From positions 10,641,694-10,705,693 of the forward strand of contig CM039192.1 of assembly GCA_008360975.2 (NCBI GenBank): a stretch of 64,000 nt of DNA. The letters are read 5' to 3'. Position 1 is the stretch's first letter; each line of letters starts with the position of its first letter. The translations under genes were made by a program, and so were the position numbers. A model generated the notes under the pieces. The model saw nothing but the letters and a program-made list of their open reading frames with translations, was not told the DNA's origin and ran no database searches. Source of the stretch: Lichenostomus cassidix (taxonomy: Eukaryota; Chordata; Aves; Passeriformes; Meliphagidae). This document shows, piece by piece, positions 1-14,500 of the stretch.

Positions 1-503
1 AAAAAAATGAATAACTAATACAGAAAGGAAAAACAAACAGTAAAATCTGCAAGCAGGGCTAATATGTTCTGTATTTTTCCTGTTATTTTTGTCATTTTAT
101 TTTGCTTTTTGTGCAAGAAGTATCCTGATGAAATTCTACGAAACTAGAACATGGTGCCTTTTAGAGGGGAGGGGAAAAGAACCTGAAATCTATTAAGCCA
201 TGTTAATTTAACATGTTGTAACTCCTCCATTATAAAAAAAGCTAGTAATTGATTACAAAACCCTGTTCATTTCTTCTTTACTTTCAAAATTTCTACTTAA
301 AATATGAGCAAACACACCCATTTTCATTGATAAGATGGAAACAGCCAGTATGGTTTAAGTTATCACCCAGTAATTTGGGCACATTAAACCCAATTCTCTG
401 CCTTTTGTTTATTAATCCACTATGCCAGATATCACAGTTTCACTCAGCAACCCTCATGTTTTGGATGATATTGAAAAATGAGTCATGTTTGTCAAAGAAA
501 GTT

Positions 504-515
504 AAAAAAAAAAAA
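504..515. repeat. A12 homopolymer
   Basis: Run of 12 A in intron 7, within an A/G-rich stretch. Confidence 0.85.
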
Positions 516-3500
516 GGTAAGGAGGGAAAAAAGTGTTGTTTATAGAAGCCAGCTGCTCTGGCTTCGGCGCCAGCAGCTCTTCATCCTGCTATTTTACGCT
601 CGCAACCCCCACTGCCCCCACTGGCACAGGTACAACTAAATGTTGACTTCAATGCTTCAGAGAGCACTCAACTGATTCTGTACATGATTAATTGCCAAAG
701 ACATGGCTGACCATATGGAACAGAGAAAGCATCAAGTAATTCATACTTCTGTATATGATCATTTGGCCCCTGTTGTTTTAATGTACAGGAAAGAGCTAGT
801 ATAGCACAGACCTGGTGTCTTGCCCTTGACAGCCCATTAAGAAATCTCAAAGCACCTAGCTGAAGTTATGCTGTTGGCTTTTCAATAGCAGCCTAATAAA
901 ACAGAAGCAAAGCTTTCCAACTAGTCTTAAATCTTTCACATACAGTACATTAACCACTGCTGCTAAAACAACTGGTTTCTTATGATAGGAAATGGGATTT
1001 GATTTCTAGCCTCTGCATACTTACTGAAAGCCTTTTTTTGACCTTTGGAGGGTTTACAAAATCATTGTTCGTTTTTCCTGCCATTTTCCCGGTTTCTTGC
1101 CATGGTGATCCTAATAGATTTGTTTAAGGTTCAGTACATTCTACTCTTACTAGCTGTTATATGCAAACTGTACAATGAAGGTAGGCTCGTGGGAACTTAA
1201 AGGAAAGAAATTATTATTAACTATTTTCTTTCTGAGAGTCAGAGAAGTCACTGCAGCATCTAAAACATAATTTACTTTTAAGGAGCCCATAAAACAGAAC
1301 AAAAAATTCCTCAAAAGAAGCAATATAATAGCGTGTGCTTTCTTTTATCAGACTGGAGACAAATCATCAAATTTCATTTGAGAAGGAAGGACAATTTATT
1401 TTAAAGCTGTAGTATTCTCAAGGATTTCTGACACAGAGCTCAAGAAAAGAAAAAGGTGAAGCCTTGGAATATATGTCAGTATCATTAACTGCTTTATATT
1501 AGTTTTATCTACCGTTAACATCTTTTCAGTCATACGCAGTCAAAGAGAAAACATTTAAATAATGTTTCCCTGTCAAAGCTCTTAAGTTGACAGTGCTAAA
1601 AAGTTAATCCCCATTTTCACAGATCTTCTGGCAGTTTTGACATACGTTGGCAAGGATGTATTTGCTGGCACCTTCCATTAGAAAATATTTACACAGAGTT
1701 TTCTTGTCTGAGGATTTTCTAGTTGAGTAAATGATCCTCATGGTCTGAAGGGCCTTATATGGGATATTCTAATCATTGGACATTCATCAGTGGTAATTTC
1801 CCAGACTACTGAGAATTCAGAGAGCACTACTAATACTCCAACAAAACACATGAATAATCTGCAAGCCAACATAAAACTGCCTAACTGTTCTGGTTATTGA
1901 CTGAGAACTTCCAACATAAAATCAGGATTTTTAAGTCAAACATAATGTCTGTTTTTAATTAAAATATAAAGAATAGAGAATTTTATGAAAGATGTGTCAT
2001 TTTTGTAGCATAAAAGGAATGGAAACTCAAGTTGCTGGTGTGAAACCATTGCCACAAAGATTATACATTCTCCTCTACCATTATATTCAATGGTGCACAT
2101 CAAAACTAAACATGTACATAACCCAATTATAGAGCAGAATGCTTAAAGTCAGACATATGCTTAAGCTCTATATACAAGTCTACATGCATTAAAATGTAGG
2201 CAGCCCTGCCTCCCTTTGAGGTATTCACTGCTGACAACAAAGGATGAATACCTGACTTGATAGATGAGTAGTTTGACCTAGAAAAACCTACAGCGAGTAG
2301 ATCACTTAGACATTTCCAAAGAAACTGTAGGTCTTGTCTGCACTAGAAAGTTGTTCCATTTATCTATACCTGTGGAGCTAAAGCAATACATTTTCTAGCT
2401 ATATGAGTTTAAAGGTCATAAATTAAACCAGGTTGAGTTTATTTGGAAATAACCATTACCTGTATGCCTATATAAGCATATTTATACCAGGGTCTTGAAT
2501 CATATATTTAGGAAAAAGGAATCCAAAAAGAAGTAATGACCAAGTAATTTTTGGTTACTCGGGTGCACCACAACTGAATGAATTTCCAATTGAGGAAAAA
2601 AAAAATCCTTTTTACTGGATGATTTAATGCAATTATGATGAGTCTCACTAAGATTTTCAATATGTAATTACAAAGTAAAAAATATAAAAAGATCAACACT
2701 TTCAAAATATTTTTGCTGCCCTAATCGGTTTGGCAATGTTCTAAAGGTGAAGTATAACCCATCTCATCATGAAAGAGCAACCAAACCACTTAAGATATTT
2801 GGAATAAGAGTGGCTTAGCATCGTCAGATGTATGGGTGAGTGAAAGGTTACCCTTCAGCCACATTATCCCAGAGCATGGCCCCTCCACCTCTGAATCATC
2901 AATAGCACAAAGACCGAGGCAGTCCTAGCATGCATAGTGGATTATATGAAGTGTAAAACATTGTGGGGGAAAAAGCTTTTGAAAGAAGTCAGGAAAAAGA
3001 AATCACGCTTGCAAGAAGATCCAGCTGACAGGCCAGTCCCTAACAAGTGAATATGTTTGAAAACATTGTGAATGCAAGAAAAGAACACGCCTTTTGTCTC
3101 CAAACCTACAGTGTGTCTTTACCCCAACTGTTGCCTGCATGGCTGAACATATGTTTTCTGAACAAGAACTGAAGCAGAAAGTGTTCTTTGTTATAATTCA
3201 CTCCTTTGTATACACCTCCCTTTCTCCATTTTGGTCACATGCAAACAGTAGTTACACTGAACACTTAAGTTCTGAAGGACTGCACAGCAGTGTATGCTTC
3301 AGTGATTATCTCCTGTTGCTGAAATCAGTTGAGCTGAGATGCACTACAAGACTCACTTGGCTAATCTGCACTCTGGACAACTTAGATTTTGCAGTGCTGA
3401 ATCACGCTGAATACAACCTACACATGCTTACTCAGCCAGCAGTCTGAATTTTCATCATCAACAATTACGTGCAGATCTAATAAGCACTAAAGAATTATAC

Positions 3501-4548
3501 AACAAATGATTTTATGCATTCATAAAAACTCAAAAGAGTACCCTGTAATTTTCTTAGCATCTCCAAATTAACATCATCAACCATTATGAATAATTTAGGG
3601 TGGAGGAAAGAGGAAAAAATGATGGGCTTCAATGCCAGAAGTAGGTAATACTATCTCACAGACACTGAAATGAACTGTAGTTCAAATTAAATACTAATAT
3701 AATTTTACTGATTCTAATGAAATAATTCCACACGTGAGGCATTGTTTTGACTCATCTAATTTATACTGAAGCTCTAATATGCTAAGCTACATATGAGCTT
3801 CTCTTAAAACATTTATAGATGCAAACTTGTACCAAAATCTCCAAACTAGACTTCTGCTCCTTGTAGCACTTAAAAAGCAGACTGGAATCTCTAAAGGTAA
3901 CAGCATTAATCACCAAAAAAAAAAATGTTTTGAAATATCCACAAGCTATGAAGAAAAACTGAAAGCAGTAAGTGCTAGAGTTAGAGCTAGATTCTGAATT
4001 CATGATTACATTTTTATTTGTGACTACCTTTTAGTATTCAATTACATCACATTACTGATTTTCTTGAACAGCACATCTCAGTACCTATTTAGTATGGAAA
4101 AGCCTAGAATATCAGCATTTTCCCCCATCACTGAAGCCACTACCTGTTGCCATCAAGCTACTTAGTCACAACACCTTTTAACACACTGTCTAGTAAAATA
4201 TAGTTGTGCAGAAATTTAAAGTGTATTTTCAATGTCATTAGTTTTATTGAAATAATTTAAAACACAGAAAGCCAAGTTACAGAATGGGTTAAACACTACA
4301 GAATGAAGAAGCTGCAAGCCACAATCAAATGAAACAGCAAGCCACATGTCCAGAAGTGCCTGTGGGCATGCTTTGTCTAAGACACATGCCATAGCAGAAT
4401 AGCAATTTAGTACATATGCAAGATAACCACATACAGCTGAATCATATCTTCAAGTGACATAAGGGGTTCAATGCCTTTATCATCCTCACAGCACTAAATG
4501 CACCAGGTCTGTGGATATCCCTGTGAGAATGTGATTCTCACCTTTTTC

Positions 4549-4564
4549 TTTTTTTTTTTTTTTT
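4549..4564. repeat. T16 homopolymer
   Basis: Run of 16 T following CCTTTTTC. A perfect 8-bp inverted repeat (GTGAGAAT/ATTCTCAC, 3-nt spacer, 4523-4541) lies just to its left. Confidence 0.85.
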
Positions 4565-5582
4565 CAAAAATGAAATTTTGTCACACTCAGCTCAAGTAAC
4601 AACTTCATTACCCAGCCTGTGACACCATGGAACACTGTTGTGAAGATTTAAAATTCATAGTCATTTAAGTGCAGTAGTGATACCAGCTGTCATGGCAAAA
4701 CGGACAGAAAGAGAATTGAGATCACACTGCTGGGAAGAACATTGGAAATAAAACCAAAACAGAGCCTGCTACACTACATGTATTTAACGTATGGGGAATA
4801 TGACATTGTCAAGCAGCAAGGAGAACACCACCAGACATTGCTAGTAGTTGATCATGACACCAGCATTTGGAAATACAAGTTTTTGGAAGCTATGATCCTC
4901 ATTCCTCAACTGAAAACTAGGCTGTCTGATTTCAATGCCTTCCTCTCCTCCAGCTTTGTTACAGTACATAACTATATTTTACATCAAACCATGTGCCAGA
5001 TACTTCACATATAGGCCATGAAAATGTTGATGATGTGCAGGGTAAAATGTGCAACAAATGCAATGTTCTAGCAAATTTTAAAAATAGGGGAGATGACAAA
5101 GGAGAACAAACAGAAAAGCCTACTAATTTAACTTATTCAAACAGTTGCCCAAAATATCTACCATCACTATTCTGGATTGAGTACCCACACTAAATTTTGA
5201 TTCCTCCTGAAAGAGCAGGAACTACTTACTCCTAGTTCACTTGCATTCAAAGCACGTTCAGGAATAAAGTTTTGCACGTCATTCTGACTTATTAGACCAT
5301 GAAGCCACATAAATCTGTAATATATATATGCCTCTTATATATGGACACTAATTTTCCATTACGAGTGATAAAGGGGAATATATCTTACTAGTATATAAAA
5401 GCAACACAAATCTTACAAGAAAAGAAGATAATTGCAAAATTACAATGCTAAACTACAGTTAATATGTCTGATCAAACTTAGCATCCTTTAGGCTCAAAAG
5501 AAAACTAAACTACTTTTTTCCCAGAACAAAAAAGTAAAAAAAAAACCCAAAAAACACAAACCACAGCTCCTCTTAAACTCCT

Positions 5583-5624
5583 CTTAATATGAATATTAAG
5601 CTCCTTTTAATAAAAATATTAAAA
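5583..5624. repeat. Two adjacent perfect hairpins in a degenerate tandem repeat
   Basis: CTTAATAT-GA-ATATTAAG (5583-5600) is followed five bases on by TTTTAATA-AAAA-TATTAAAA (5605-5624). Each has a perfect 8-bp stem, and the two units resemble one another (CTCTTAATA/CTTTTAATA), suggesting a local duplication that has since diverged. Confidence 0.8.
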
Positions 5625-7974
5625 CTCTGTCTGATCCTATATGTATAAGCCCATGTTTGCCATATCCAATATACACACCAGGATACCACACACCTGCAGT
5701 TATGTTTCATCACACTCCACTTAAATTCAGGAGAGAGCATCATGAATCTGGAGTATTAACCCAAGGAACACTTAATGTGTTAATGACAACTATAGGCAGC
5801 TATTGATTATTCTGATAGAGCTGTGTTCAGTAAAGCACTGCTACAACATTGAAGAAGACTGAATGTCCAACTATTTGAAAATTTCACTATATCAAAAAAT
5901 ATTATATAGACAGTTTTCATTAATGTGACAGCATGCAATCAGGGAAAATAAACTTTAATCCTCTGATTCATGTGTCTAACAAAGAAAACTGTGGGATCAC
6001 TAGATCACTGCAAACATCCACACACTGATTACATTCTGAAACAAAAATCATGTGCCACAGATTCTGGCAACCCAACAGAGATGACATGTGCTTGATGTGC
6101 TCACAAATTATGACAATACAATTTGGAAAACAGACAGCACTGTTACAACTCAGACACCCCGTAACAGCACATTCTGTTACCCTGCACCACAACATTCCCA
6201 GCTCCTGCCTCACCACTCACCAATGCTTCCTTCTACAGACACCTGAAACAAGATCTGGGTTCTCAAGTTCAGCTGCAAAGTCCAACTTAAGAGAGAGGGT
6301 CAGAGGTGCCTGACTAATCACCTCTGCACTCTTCCAGAAGGAACCGTTAATCCACTGGTAAAAAAGCAATGTCAAGGATGTATTAACACAAACTGGCTGA
6401 GCATCCTTAACAGACACACACTGAGTACATGCCACAGAGGAGATGTTCTCTACTAACGCAAAAATAGCTTTTGTATCTCCTGGATTGCTGCAGAAAGGAA
6501 AAACAGCAGTTTGTGGAAAAGGGTTTGACCTGTGTTCTCTCATACAAAAACTTCTGCCGTTAAAGATACATCATGAGGAGCTGTGCCAGAGCTCTAAAAA
6601 TCTCCATGTACTGTCACTGTCTACCTGCTTTACCATGATGCTACAGGGCAAATCACACTTCACAGCATTCAGAGCCCACACATAAGAGCTAAAGTCTGTG
6701 TGAAAAACCATCCAAACTACTAATGTGGTATATAAAAACATTTCTCTTCTTAAACAGGAAAACATGTCATTTGATAAACTGGTGTCTCTTCTCAGCATTT
6801 GAATTCTGGAGTTTGTGCTCCTTATTTTTTTCCACTTTTAAATTATTTAGGGTGTCATTATGAGATCTTTTTATGTGTACCAAAACAATTTCCAGGGATA
6901 ACTACATTCCTCTGGGTAAAGGAAAAAAAAAGCTAAAACATTTCCATTAGGATATGGACTGCTTTTTAACAATATTTGACTATTTTTCCCTAGTCTTTAA
7001 CTGCTCTGTTGTCAAGACTGCATGCTGGAAGACTCATATTTACTGCAGTCTTAAATGTTATACATTTTTTTTTTTGTTTTAAAAAAAATGTTTCTTAAAT
7101 ATTTATTAACAGAACCACCTAAATATCGAACTACCACTATGTTCTTGAGTACTAAATAATCTTTTAAGGTTTGCAGATTTCATCTTGTTTACAACTAGTC
7201 AAACCAGTTATTGCCATACTAGAGAGATCACGAGATATAATAAGTTGCTCTTACTAGAGATGAAGTATAAGAAAATTAAAACCCAAGACAAAATGTCTCT
7301 GTCCAAAGCCCAAGAGCATAGCAGTTATTCAGAGGAAAAGAAGTATTTTGAGAAGCATTTGTGAAAACTTGTCACAACATTTCTATCTTAAAATAGAGCA
7401 ACTAAATTCTATGAACTTCAGTTCATACTGAAGAGTTTTCATCCTGGGCAAAAAAGAGAGATATCCCCCCAAAATAGCTCTATTTTTGACACAGTGCAGC
7501 ACTTAAGAGCATGACTTCAACTTTTTTGAAATTATTTTGGCCTACAAAAACAGCTAAAAGTGTTAGCCAAAGACTATTACCAGCACTGGGTTTGAAATCA
7601 TCTAAAACATTGGGATTCAGGGCAAATGCGAGATAATCAAAACAACTTGTAATATTTCAATATAATTCTTCCTCCATAGATCAGTGACAGGCAGAAAAAA
7701 AGACTTCAAATTCCTGAAGCCATTTCAAAAAGCTACATTTTGTTAAGTTTTAACTGGTTAAAAGCACTGAGCCTACTATTTTAATTTGAAAGTTTTCGAA
7801 GGCTTAATTTTAAACCTCTTCAACACAAACAGTAACTGGTAAATTGTTATGTAAAGGGTTTGGGGTGGAAAAGAGCAGTTCCAGCCTTGTTTACTACTTT
7901 TAGGATCTCAGGAACAGAAAAATAAAAAGCTTCTCTATTTTTGTATTATTTGAGGTGAATCTATTAGCTCAGCT

Positions 7975-7995
7975 AAAAAAAAAAAAAAAAAAAAA
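7975..7995. repeat. A21 homopolymer
   Basis: Run of 21 A followed by GAAAGAAAAAA. It could be the poly(A) tail of a retrocopy, but no recognisable element lies to its left and no target duplication was seen. Confidence 0.85.
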
Positions 7996-8179
7996 GAAAG
8001 AAAAAATATTACAGGTCAAAAGAACAAAATGACACACAAAAATCCATTGCCAAACTGGCTTTCGGTTGGATGCACAAGAGTAATACTAAACAACTGTGGT
8101 ATGGAGACAAAATATGCTTTCTTTAGGACACTTTTACAATAAGTTATTTAAGCCTTGTGAACAGCCTTGCCTTGCACCC

Positions 8180-8480
8180 ACCCCTCACACATTAATGAAA
8201 ACAAAGGGGGCCCATTTACATTGTAACCCCGCAGTGGGGTTAAGCATGTGACCTTAAAGTATGGTGCTCTTGTGCTCAGTGGAAAGGTTCTTGACAATAT
8301 AAACAAGAATTACTGCTGTTAGAGAAAGGGAAGACAATTAAAAACAATCTAGGATGCATGTTGTACAGCTGTTCAAGTTTCAGCTACGTCTGACCCCTAA
8401 AGATGCTACGGGTTTCGCTTCAGAAACTTAAGCCATTTTAGCTTTATTAAAGTAATCCTTCAACAAAAACTGAATTCGTA
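8180..8480. promoter_or_regulatory. Candidate conserved non-coding element in intron 7
   Basis: Contains an ACAAAGGGGGCCCATTTA SOX/TCF-like block, CCCCGCAGTGGGG (a 5-bp inverted repeat, CCCCG-like), AATATAAACAAG (forkhead-like) and five CpGs, against CpG-poor flanks. TGACAG/CTGTCA (MEIS/TGIF-like) sites follow at about 8.7 kb. This is inference only. Confidence 0.22.
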
Positions 8481-9952
8481 TGACAAACATGAGGTCTTAT
8501 ATGAATAACACAATGAAAATTATGTATTGCTGGCAAAACATGCCATGGCTGCAGTTAAAAAGATGTTGTGGTCTGCACATCTCTTTCCAATACTTAAGCT
8601 CGCCAACAGCTGGGCAAAAAGGAAATCTCTGTAATGAATGCTAAGAGAACCTGTTGAGAAAACAAAAAACACTCTTCTTGAAACAAATGAGACTTTGACA
8701 GGTCAAATCACAATCAAATCTGTTTGACAGACCTTTGTACCCGGGTGAAAAAAAAAACCAACAACTGGGTGATTTCAGCAAAAAACTCTGCAGGCACAGT
8801 GGCCCAAAATAGATCAAATTGCAGGACTAAACAGCCACAACTCTTTTTTTAAGCCTAATTTTGGATACCATTGATTCCAAATGCAATAAAGACAGGCTGC
8901 AATTATGGTCAGTAGTTTCTTTAAGCATGCCTACAAATTTTCTAATAATCAAGAAAATACTTAAATTTTAAAGAGAAAATGACGGAACAATCTTTTTTTC
9001 CATCAGTCGCTACAACTAATTGCCCTAATATTGTCCTTAAAAAATAGGGTTAGAGAAGAAAAACTTCTGAGAAAATAACAAAGATCTTGGCTAAGTTTCA
9101 TATAACCACAATTTTCCTGGCTGTTTGATCTTTGTACAGTCAGCATAAGCCACTGAAACTCCTCCACAAATGAAAGGCATTCATGGGAAGCCATCAGAAA
9201 GCATTGCTTGTCCTCTGGGACCCAGGACAATAAAAGAAAAGTTTGTGTCTGCCACGTGGGCCTACAATTCAGCTTAAATGAACAAACCATTGCAATATCC
9301 TTCGGCTTTGTGAAAACGATACTTCCTACTTTTTTGGAAGAAAGGAAGTCATATATAAACAGAACAAAGGGAAGAGGCAACACAAGTAGAGCCTCTCATA
9401 ATAAATATTACAGTGAAAGTTTTGCTCATCAAACCAAGATTAAAAACATATTTTAATCTCCCAAGTTTTATGCCTTTGATGTATGTTCAAGAGGAAAGCT
9501 TTTATATTTTGTAAGATTTACAACATTTCTAGTGGGAATAGCTTTGTATTTCAGTTTTTTCCCTCTTTCTGAAATTGAGAATGTATGGGATTGATTCTAT
9601 CCCTTAATGCTGTGTCATATCAAACACTTCTGCAGAGAACAGAAGTTAGGATGTCCTTTGGACATTTTTTTTCCTACAAACAGGCTAGTGTTCTACTGAA
9701 CAAAGCACTGCAAAGTCATTATAATGGTGTAATGGTATGCAACTATGCAACTATCAAATACTTCTTAAAATGCCAGCTTTCCTAGACCACAGCGAAGTTC
9801 AAACATTTGCACTAAACTCCATAGCATAGAGAACCACTAAACTGCATTTCCTTGTGCTGCTAGAATTAGGAGAAGGTTGTATAGCTTCAGTAGAAAGAAC
9901 AGTAATTTATTATCTGTAATTTCACCACTACATGCCCACAACAGCCTGATAT

Positions 9953-9996
9953 AACACACAAAGCATTAATTTTCAGAATTACAACACACAAAGCAT
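9953..9996. repeat. 14-bp direct repeat
   Basis: AACACACAAAGCAT occurs perfectly at 9953-9966 and 9983-9996, separated by 16 bp. It lies just outside the 3' end of the 113-codon minus-strand ORF at 10002-10343. Confidence 0.8.
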
Positions 9997-11569
9997 AAAC
10001 TTTATGCATCAGGGGCTCCCTTTATAACATCTTCTGTTGAGTTCTGCACAATTTTCTTGACCTCCCATTCAACCTTTCTGGGCAGCTTTTCTTGTTCTTC
10101 CTTGATATAGCACCCATTACTACGACAAAAAGACCTGCTCTTAAAATCACGTTTTCTTGCTGTAACACAGTCAAATAGCTGCTCATTTCCGCAACCTGAG
10201 GTGAAGGCAAAGCCAAATATACTAATGATCCCTGCAGATGGCATGAGGTAAAACAGCTGAAAGTGCCAGTGTAAGTAACAATGAAAGACTGCTCTCCCTG
10301 GTTTGCAACACTCTTTGCTTTTTGCTTTGGTTTTATCTACCAACCATTGCTTAGGAAGTATGGTTTTTCAATTTTCCAAGTATAGTTTCACAAACACAGA
10401 AGTCAGAAGAGCAAAGATGAAAGTTGCCAGAACTGTCATTTTTAAACAACTAGTACAGTGAAGTTAACTGTGCTGTATATTGGTAAGACTTAGTTTAACA
10501 ACATTTAAGGAGGAGCTGTTAACTTCAAAGAAATATGAAACTACTATGAAACAGTTATAAGTGAAGAAAACACTGGGCAGTAGATAGGTGTGTACTTTAG
10601 GAAGCAGGAAGGAGGAAATGGGTGAGGAGATGACAAAATCTTCCTAGAGCTGTGGCAACCCCTAGAGTGCTGATCCTCTCCTCTTCTTGTCATTTCAAAG
10701 GTACATGGACCACATGGCTGCCTTTCCAGAAGCCAAATCCTTCCAACATCTTTCCAAGCAGCCCTGATCAGACCTTTTGATTTCAATGATGCATAAAAGA
10801 GATGCAGAATGTTGCCCAGAGATGGCAACTTGCAGATAAACAGGAGGAGGCAGAGATTTCATGGACAGCAAGAACCCACCACAGCAGATTGTGTTTCTTA
10901 AGGAAAATAAGTGAAATGATGTAAGAGAAGAAAGGGATACTGTACCACAAAATTAATATAGATTTTAACTTAGGAACAGTCAGGAAGAGATAATTCCAAA
11001 ACTCTTAGAAAAACAATAATAAATTTATAATCAATCAGAAGTGCCAAAGCTGGAATTACACCAAAGAAACTTTGAGGAGCCTGACAGGGAAGACAGGTGT
11101 CTTGTCAATAAATACTGTGCCAGAGAAGGTTCAGGCACAACTTCGTAAGTCATTTGCCCAAAGCAAATAGCAAGCAAATGAAAGTGTGAGGAATAATAGG
11201 ATTCTTGTCTCCTATTCTCCATTTCCCTTCACGTTGCCATATGGTATCCATATCTGTGAGGATAAGCAGTACTTTGTACCCTGGTGTTTCAGTTTTCATG
11301 ACACTTTACAAGTCTCATTGCTCGTTTCACCGCTTTCCATGAGCTACTCCTTAATGACACCCAGCCATTGCTTCCTTTGCTTTCCCGTAAAAACAACATA
11401 CTCAGGAAATAATGAATGTATATTTGTCTCTTTTAAGTAACTGCAGCTCCGTTTTAACCATTTACTTTGCTATAAACTTTTTAAAGAGAGCTTTTCTTTC
11501 TACCCTACCAGAAAAAGAAAAAAGAGTGCCTGTATACCTTAAGGGTCACAATATATTAATAATCAAATG

Positions 11570-11585
11570 TATATATATATATATA
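11570..11585. repeat. (TA)n microsatellite
   Basis: Uninterrupted TA dinucleotide repeat of about eight units. Confidence 0.85.
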
Positions 11586-14500
11586 AATAATGTCTCATAG
11601 CCTCACTTCTGAGCTACAACCTACATTAACTCCTCTACCTCAGCAAAGAAAAAGTAAAATCACAGTGCAACAACTGAGCACTCCATAGTTCATTTTGGCT
11701 CTTCAGCCCAAACAGAAATATCCAGTGACTGGTATAGTTCACAAAAAAAGACTATCAAATTGCTACTAATGGCAAGTTTCTACAAAGCATAGTTTGCTAG
11801 AGGGAGTTACTCAAGTAGTTGTGGAAACAAGAAAGAATTGGCCCAGAGAATAGGAGTGTAAGCTTGTCAACAACAGCATCCGAGCCTCAGCTGAAAGAAC
11901 ACCTGAAAAGGCAGAGCTGTTTTGTCTCCTCTGATGAGCACAAATAGTGAACTCAAACCACTGCTCAAGGCTGAGCAGTTCAGACAATGTAGAGGCCAAG
12001 GAGTCACTGGAAGGGAAGAGGAATTCTCCAGAACTACAGAGGCCAAGACCACACCTCAGGTAGAAAACAAACCAGCGATGAACCTGACTCAAAGGGTTAC
12101 TTTTTGGCAGGGACTGTCTCCTCCTTATTCTTCCTCGGTGCTTAACCTTGTGCACAGTCTGGATCAGAGAAAATTCTGCATTTTCCTGCATGACATTAGG
12201 CTCTGAAGCAAGTAGCAAAACTTATGTTTAAGCAACAGAATTGTAGACTCAACATTTTGACACACTTTAAGGCAGGCCAAGGCAAAGCTTCTGAAAACAA
12301 AACATTGTTCATAATAAATTAGGAGAAAGGAAATTCCTGGGAAATTGTAAATCTTTCACCTCTCCCCAAAGCCCAGATTTTCACAGAATTTTAGAGTCTA
12401 TTCCATTCACAGACCATTGCAACTCTCTGGAAACTATCCTAAAGGCTAACTTTTTCCCTGTGGTTAGAAAAGTGTTTTCAATGTGTGCTACAACATGGTC
12501 TAGGAGTGACATTCTAAATTTTTTCACCTTTCCATGATAAACTTGAATATGAAAAACATATACAGAAATCCAAGTTAGATTTTTTTTCCTTGACAATACA
12601 ATAAAATTAATATAGCAAAGGGAAAAGATTCATCACTGTTCATAAGAATTCATTCACCCAGGGAATTTTTTCATCTGTCCTCTCCTTTACTTAGCTAGAC
12701 AGAAAATAGATTTTGCTGGCTATGTTTAATTTCCACAGCTGTCACTGTGATCTAAAACATTTATATTGGAGCAATCACATTTATCCTCAGGAAACCAGGA
12801 ACTGGAGTACCAGTTAAAACACTGGATAGGCTATCTGCTATCTTCTGACCCCAGTGGTGTCTTAGATTTAGAAGCTCTACTGTGCAAATAAACAGTAAAT
12901 ATATTTTTGATTAAAATGTATTTGAAAAATGCAATTAAACAGCAAAAATGCAATGAAACTGCAAAAGTTGACATGGTTTATATATGCTTATTGACTGGTT
13001 TACTACACGTGTAAAGCAAAAGTAGGTGTAAAATGAAAACAGGATATAAATAATTATATATTTCTGATGTTCATCTCCAAGTGTATTTAAAGTAGCGTAC
13101 TTTGAATGCCTAGTAATGAATTTAATTGTACAAATTCTGATTATAGAAAGAGTTACCAAAAAAGAGTATCACAGGCAACAGATTCATAGCCCTAGTCATA
13201 AGTCATGTTATTTACTTAAGCCCATTATGCAAATTTTCAAATGGTTGTTTTTAAAAAAAGATTACAGCACTTCTGCAAATATTTATGGTTCAACCCAAGA
13301 AAATAAATGGTTATGGTAAATGTAAGAAGGAATCAAAAATATTTCAGCACACTTTGAAAGAGAACTACCAAAATTCTAATGTACTGTGTATTTGTGCAGA
13401 ACATAACCTTCAATATGAAAACTGCTAAGTACGTTGTTCTAGCTATATCAGCTAAATCAGCAAACAATTTCTCCATCTTTCATGAAGCAAATCTTATATA
13501 GTAAGCTGGCTCTTATTATTCTCATTTAAAGCATTGATATTTATATGTTTAAATTACACCTGTAGTTGTATGTTCTTTCAGTCTTGCTTGCTACCCACGA
13601 ATTTGTTTCCTTCCCCAATGCCTTTTTTATATTTTTTATTATTAAAAATGGATTCACACAAAACCAATAACAATTTTAAGTAAAAACATTCTGGTTTTAA
13701 TCAGGCAGTTCATCACTTAAAATTTCACACCCACACACATGCATATTGCAAATGTTCTATCTGCAGACTTTCAGGCTGAATGTTCTGCTACTGTAAGGCC
13801 ATAACATAACAACTCCTTCAAGAAAGCTGATTCAGAAATGTGTCAGCAGAGAAAAAGCTACTTTTACATATAAAATGAAACTATACATTCATACAGAAGT
13901 CACATTTTTAACTAATTGCATCATTATATATTAGTAGCTTACATTTTTAATATTCCCAGAGCAAGACCCTATTAAATGCTGCAGCCAACAAGTTTAGGAG
14001 ATGAAAATTCAGATCATCATATTAACACCTTCAGTTCTTCTAACCCTAGCATTCTTTGCACTTCCAAGACTCTTTATACTTCCATTATATTTATTCCTAT
14101 TTCTCTCCCTTGCTTATTGTTACCCCCTCTTTTCTGGAACATATTTTCTCCCAATTTCTTGCTCTGCTCACAAAACCACTTTGACCTTTAATTCTGCCTC
14201 CTATCAAACAACTTCAAATGCTTTCAATACATTTTGTGGTGCCAGACTACTCACAGTCTCTCTACAGAAGTAGACTTCATTTCTAAGTGTAAATGAAACT
14301 ATTAAAATGGAAGAGAAACATTAAAGGCACAAGAAATGAAGCCAGTATAGTATTCAGTATTTGCACTAACCACGGGCCAGCAGTTGAATGGCAGTCAGCA
14401 CAGAGAAATCATGCAGGAAGCCACAGTGCAGTGTGCAGCATTCCCCCCGGAGCATGGAAAGGAAAAAAGTACCCTAAAATTTTAGAATGTCTCCTTTTTA

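Noticed and set aside
7975..7995. A21 run as the poly(A) tail of a processed pseudogene
   Set aside because: No recognisable coding remnant upstream and no target-site duplication around it.
11811..12218. 135-codon minus-strand ORF as a gene
   Set aside because: No family resemblance; two other frames over the same bases are also open, which is common in this stop-poor patch of intron 7.
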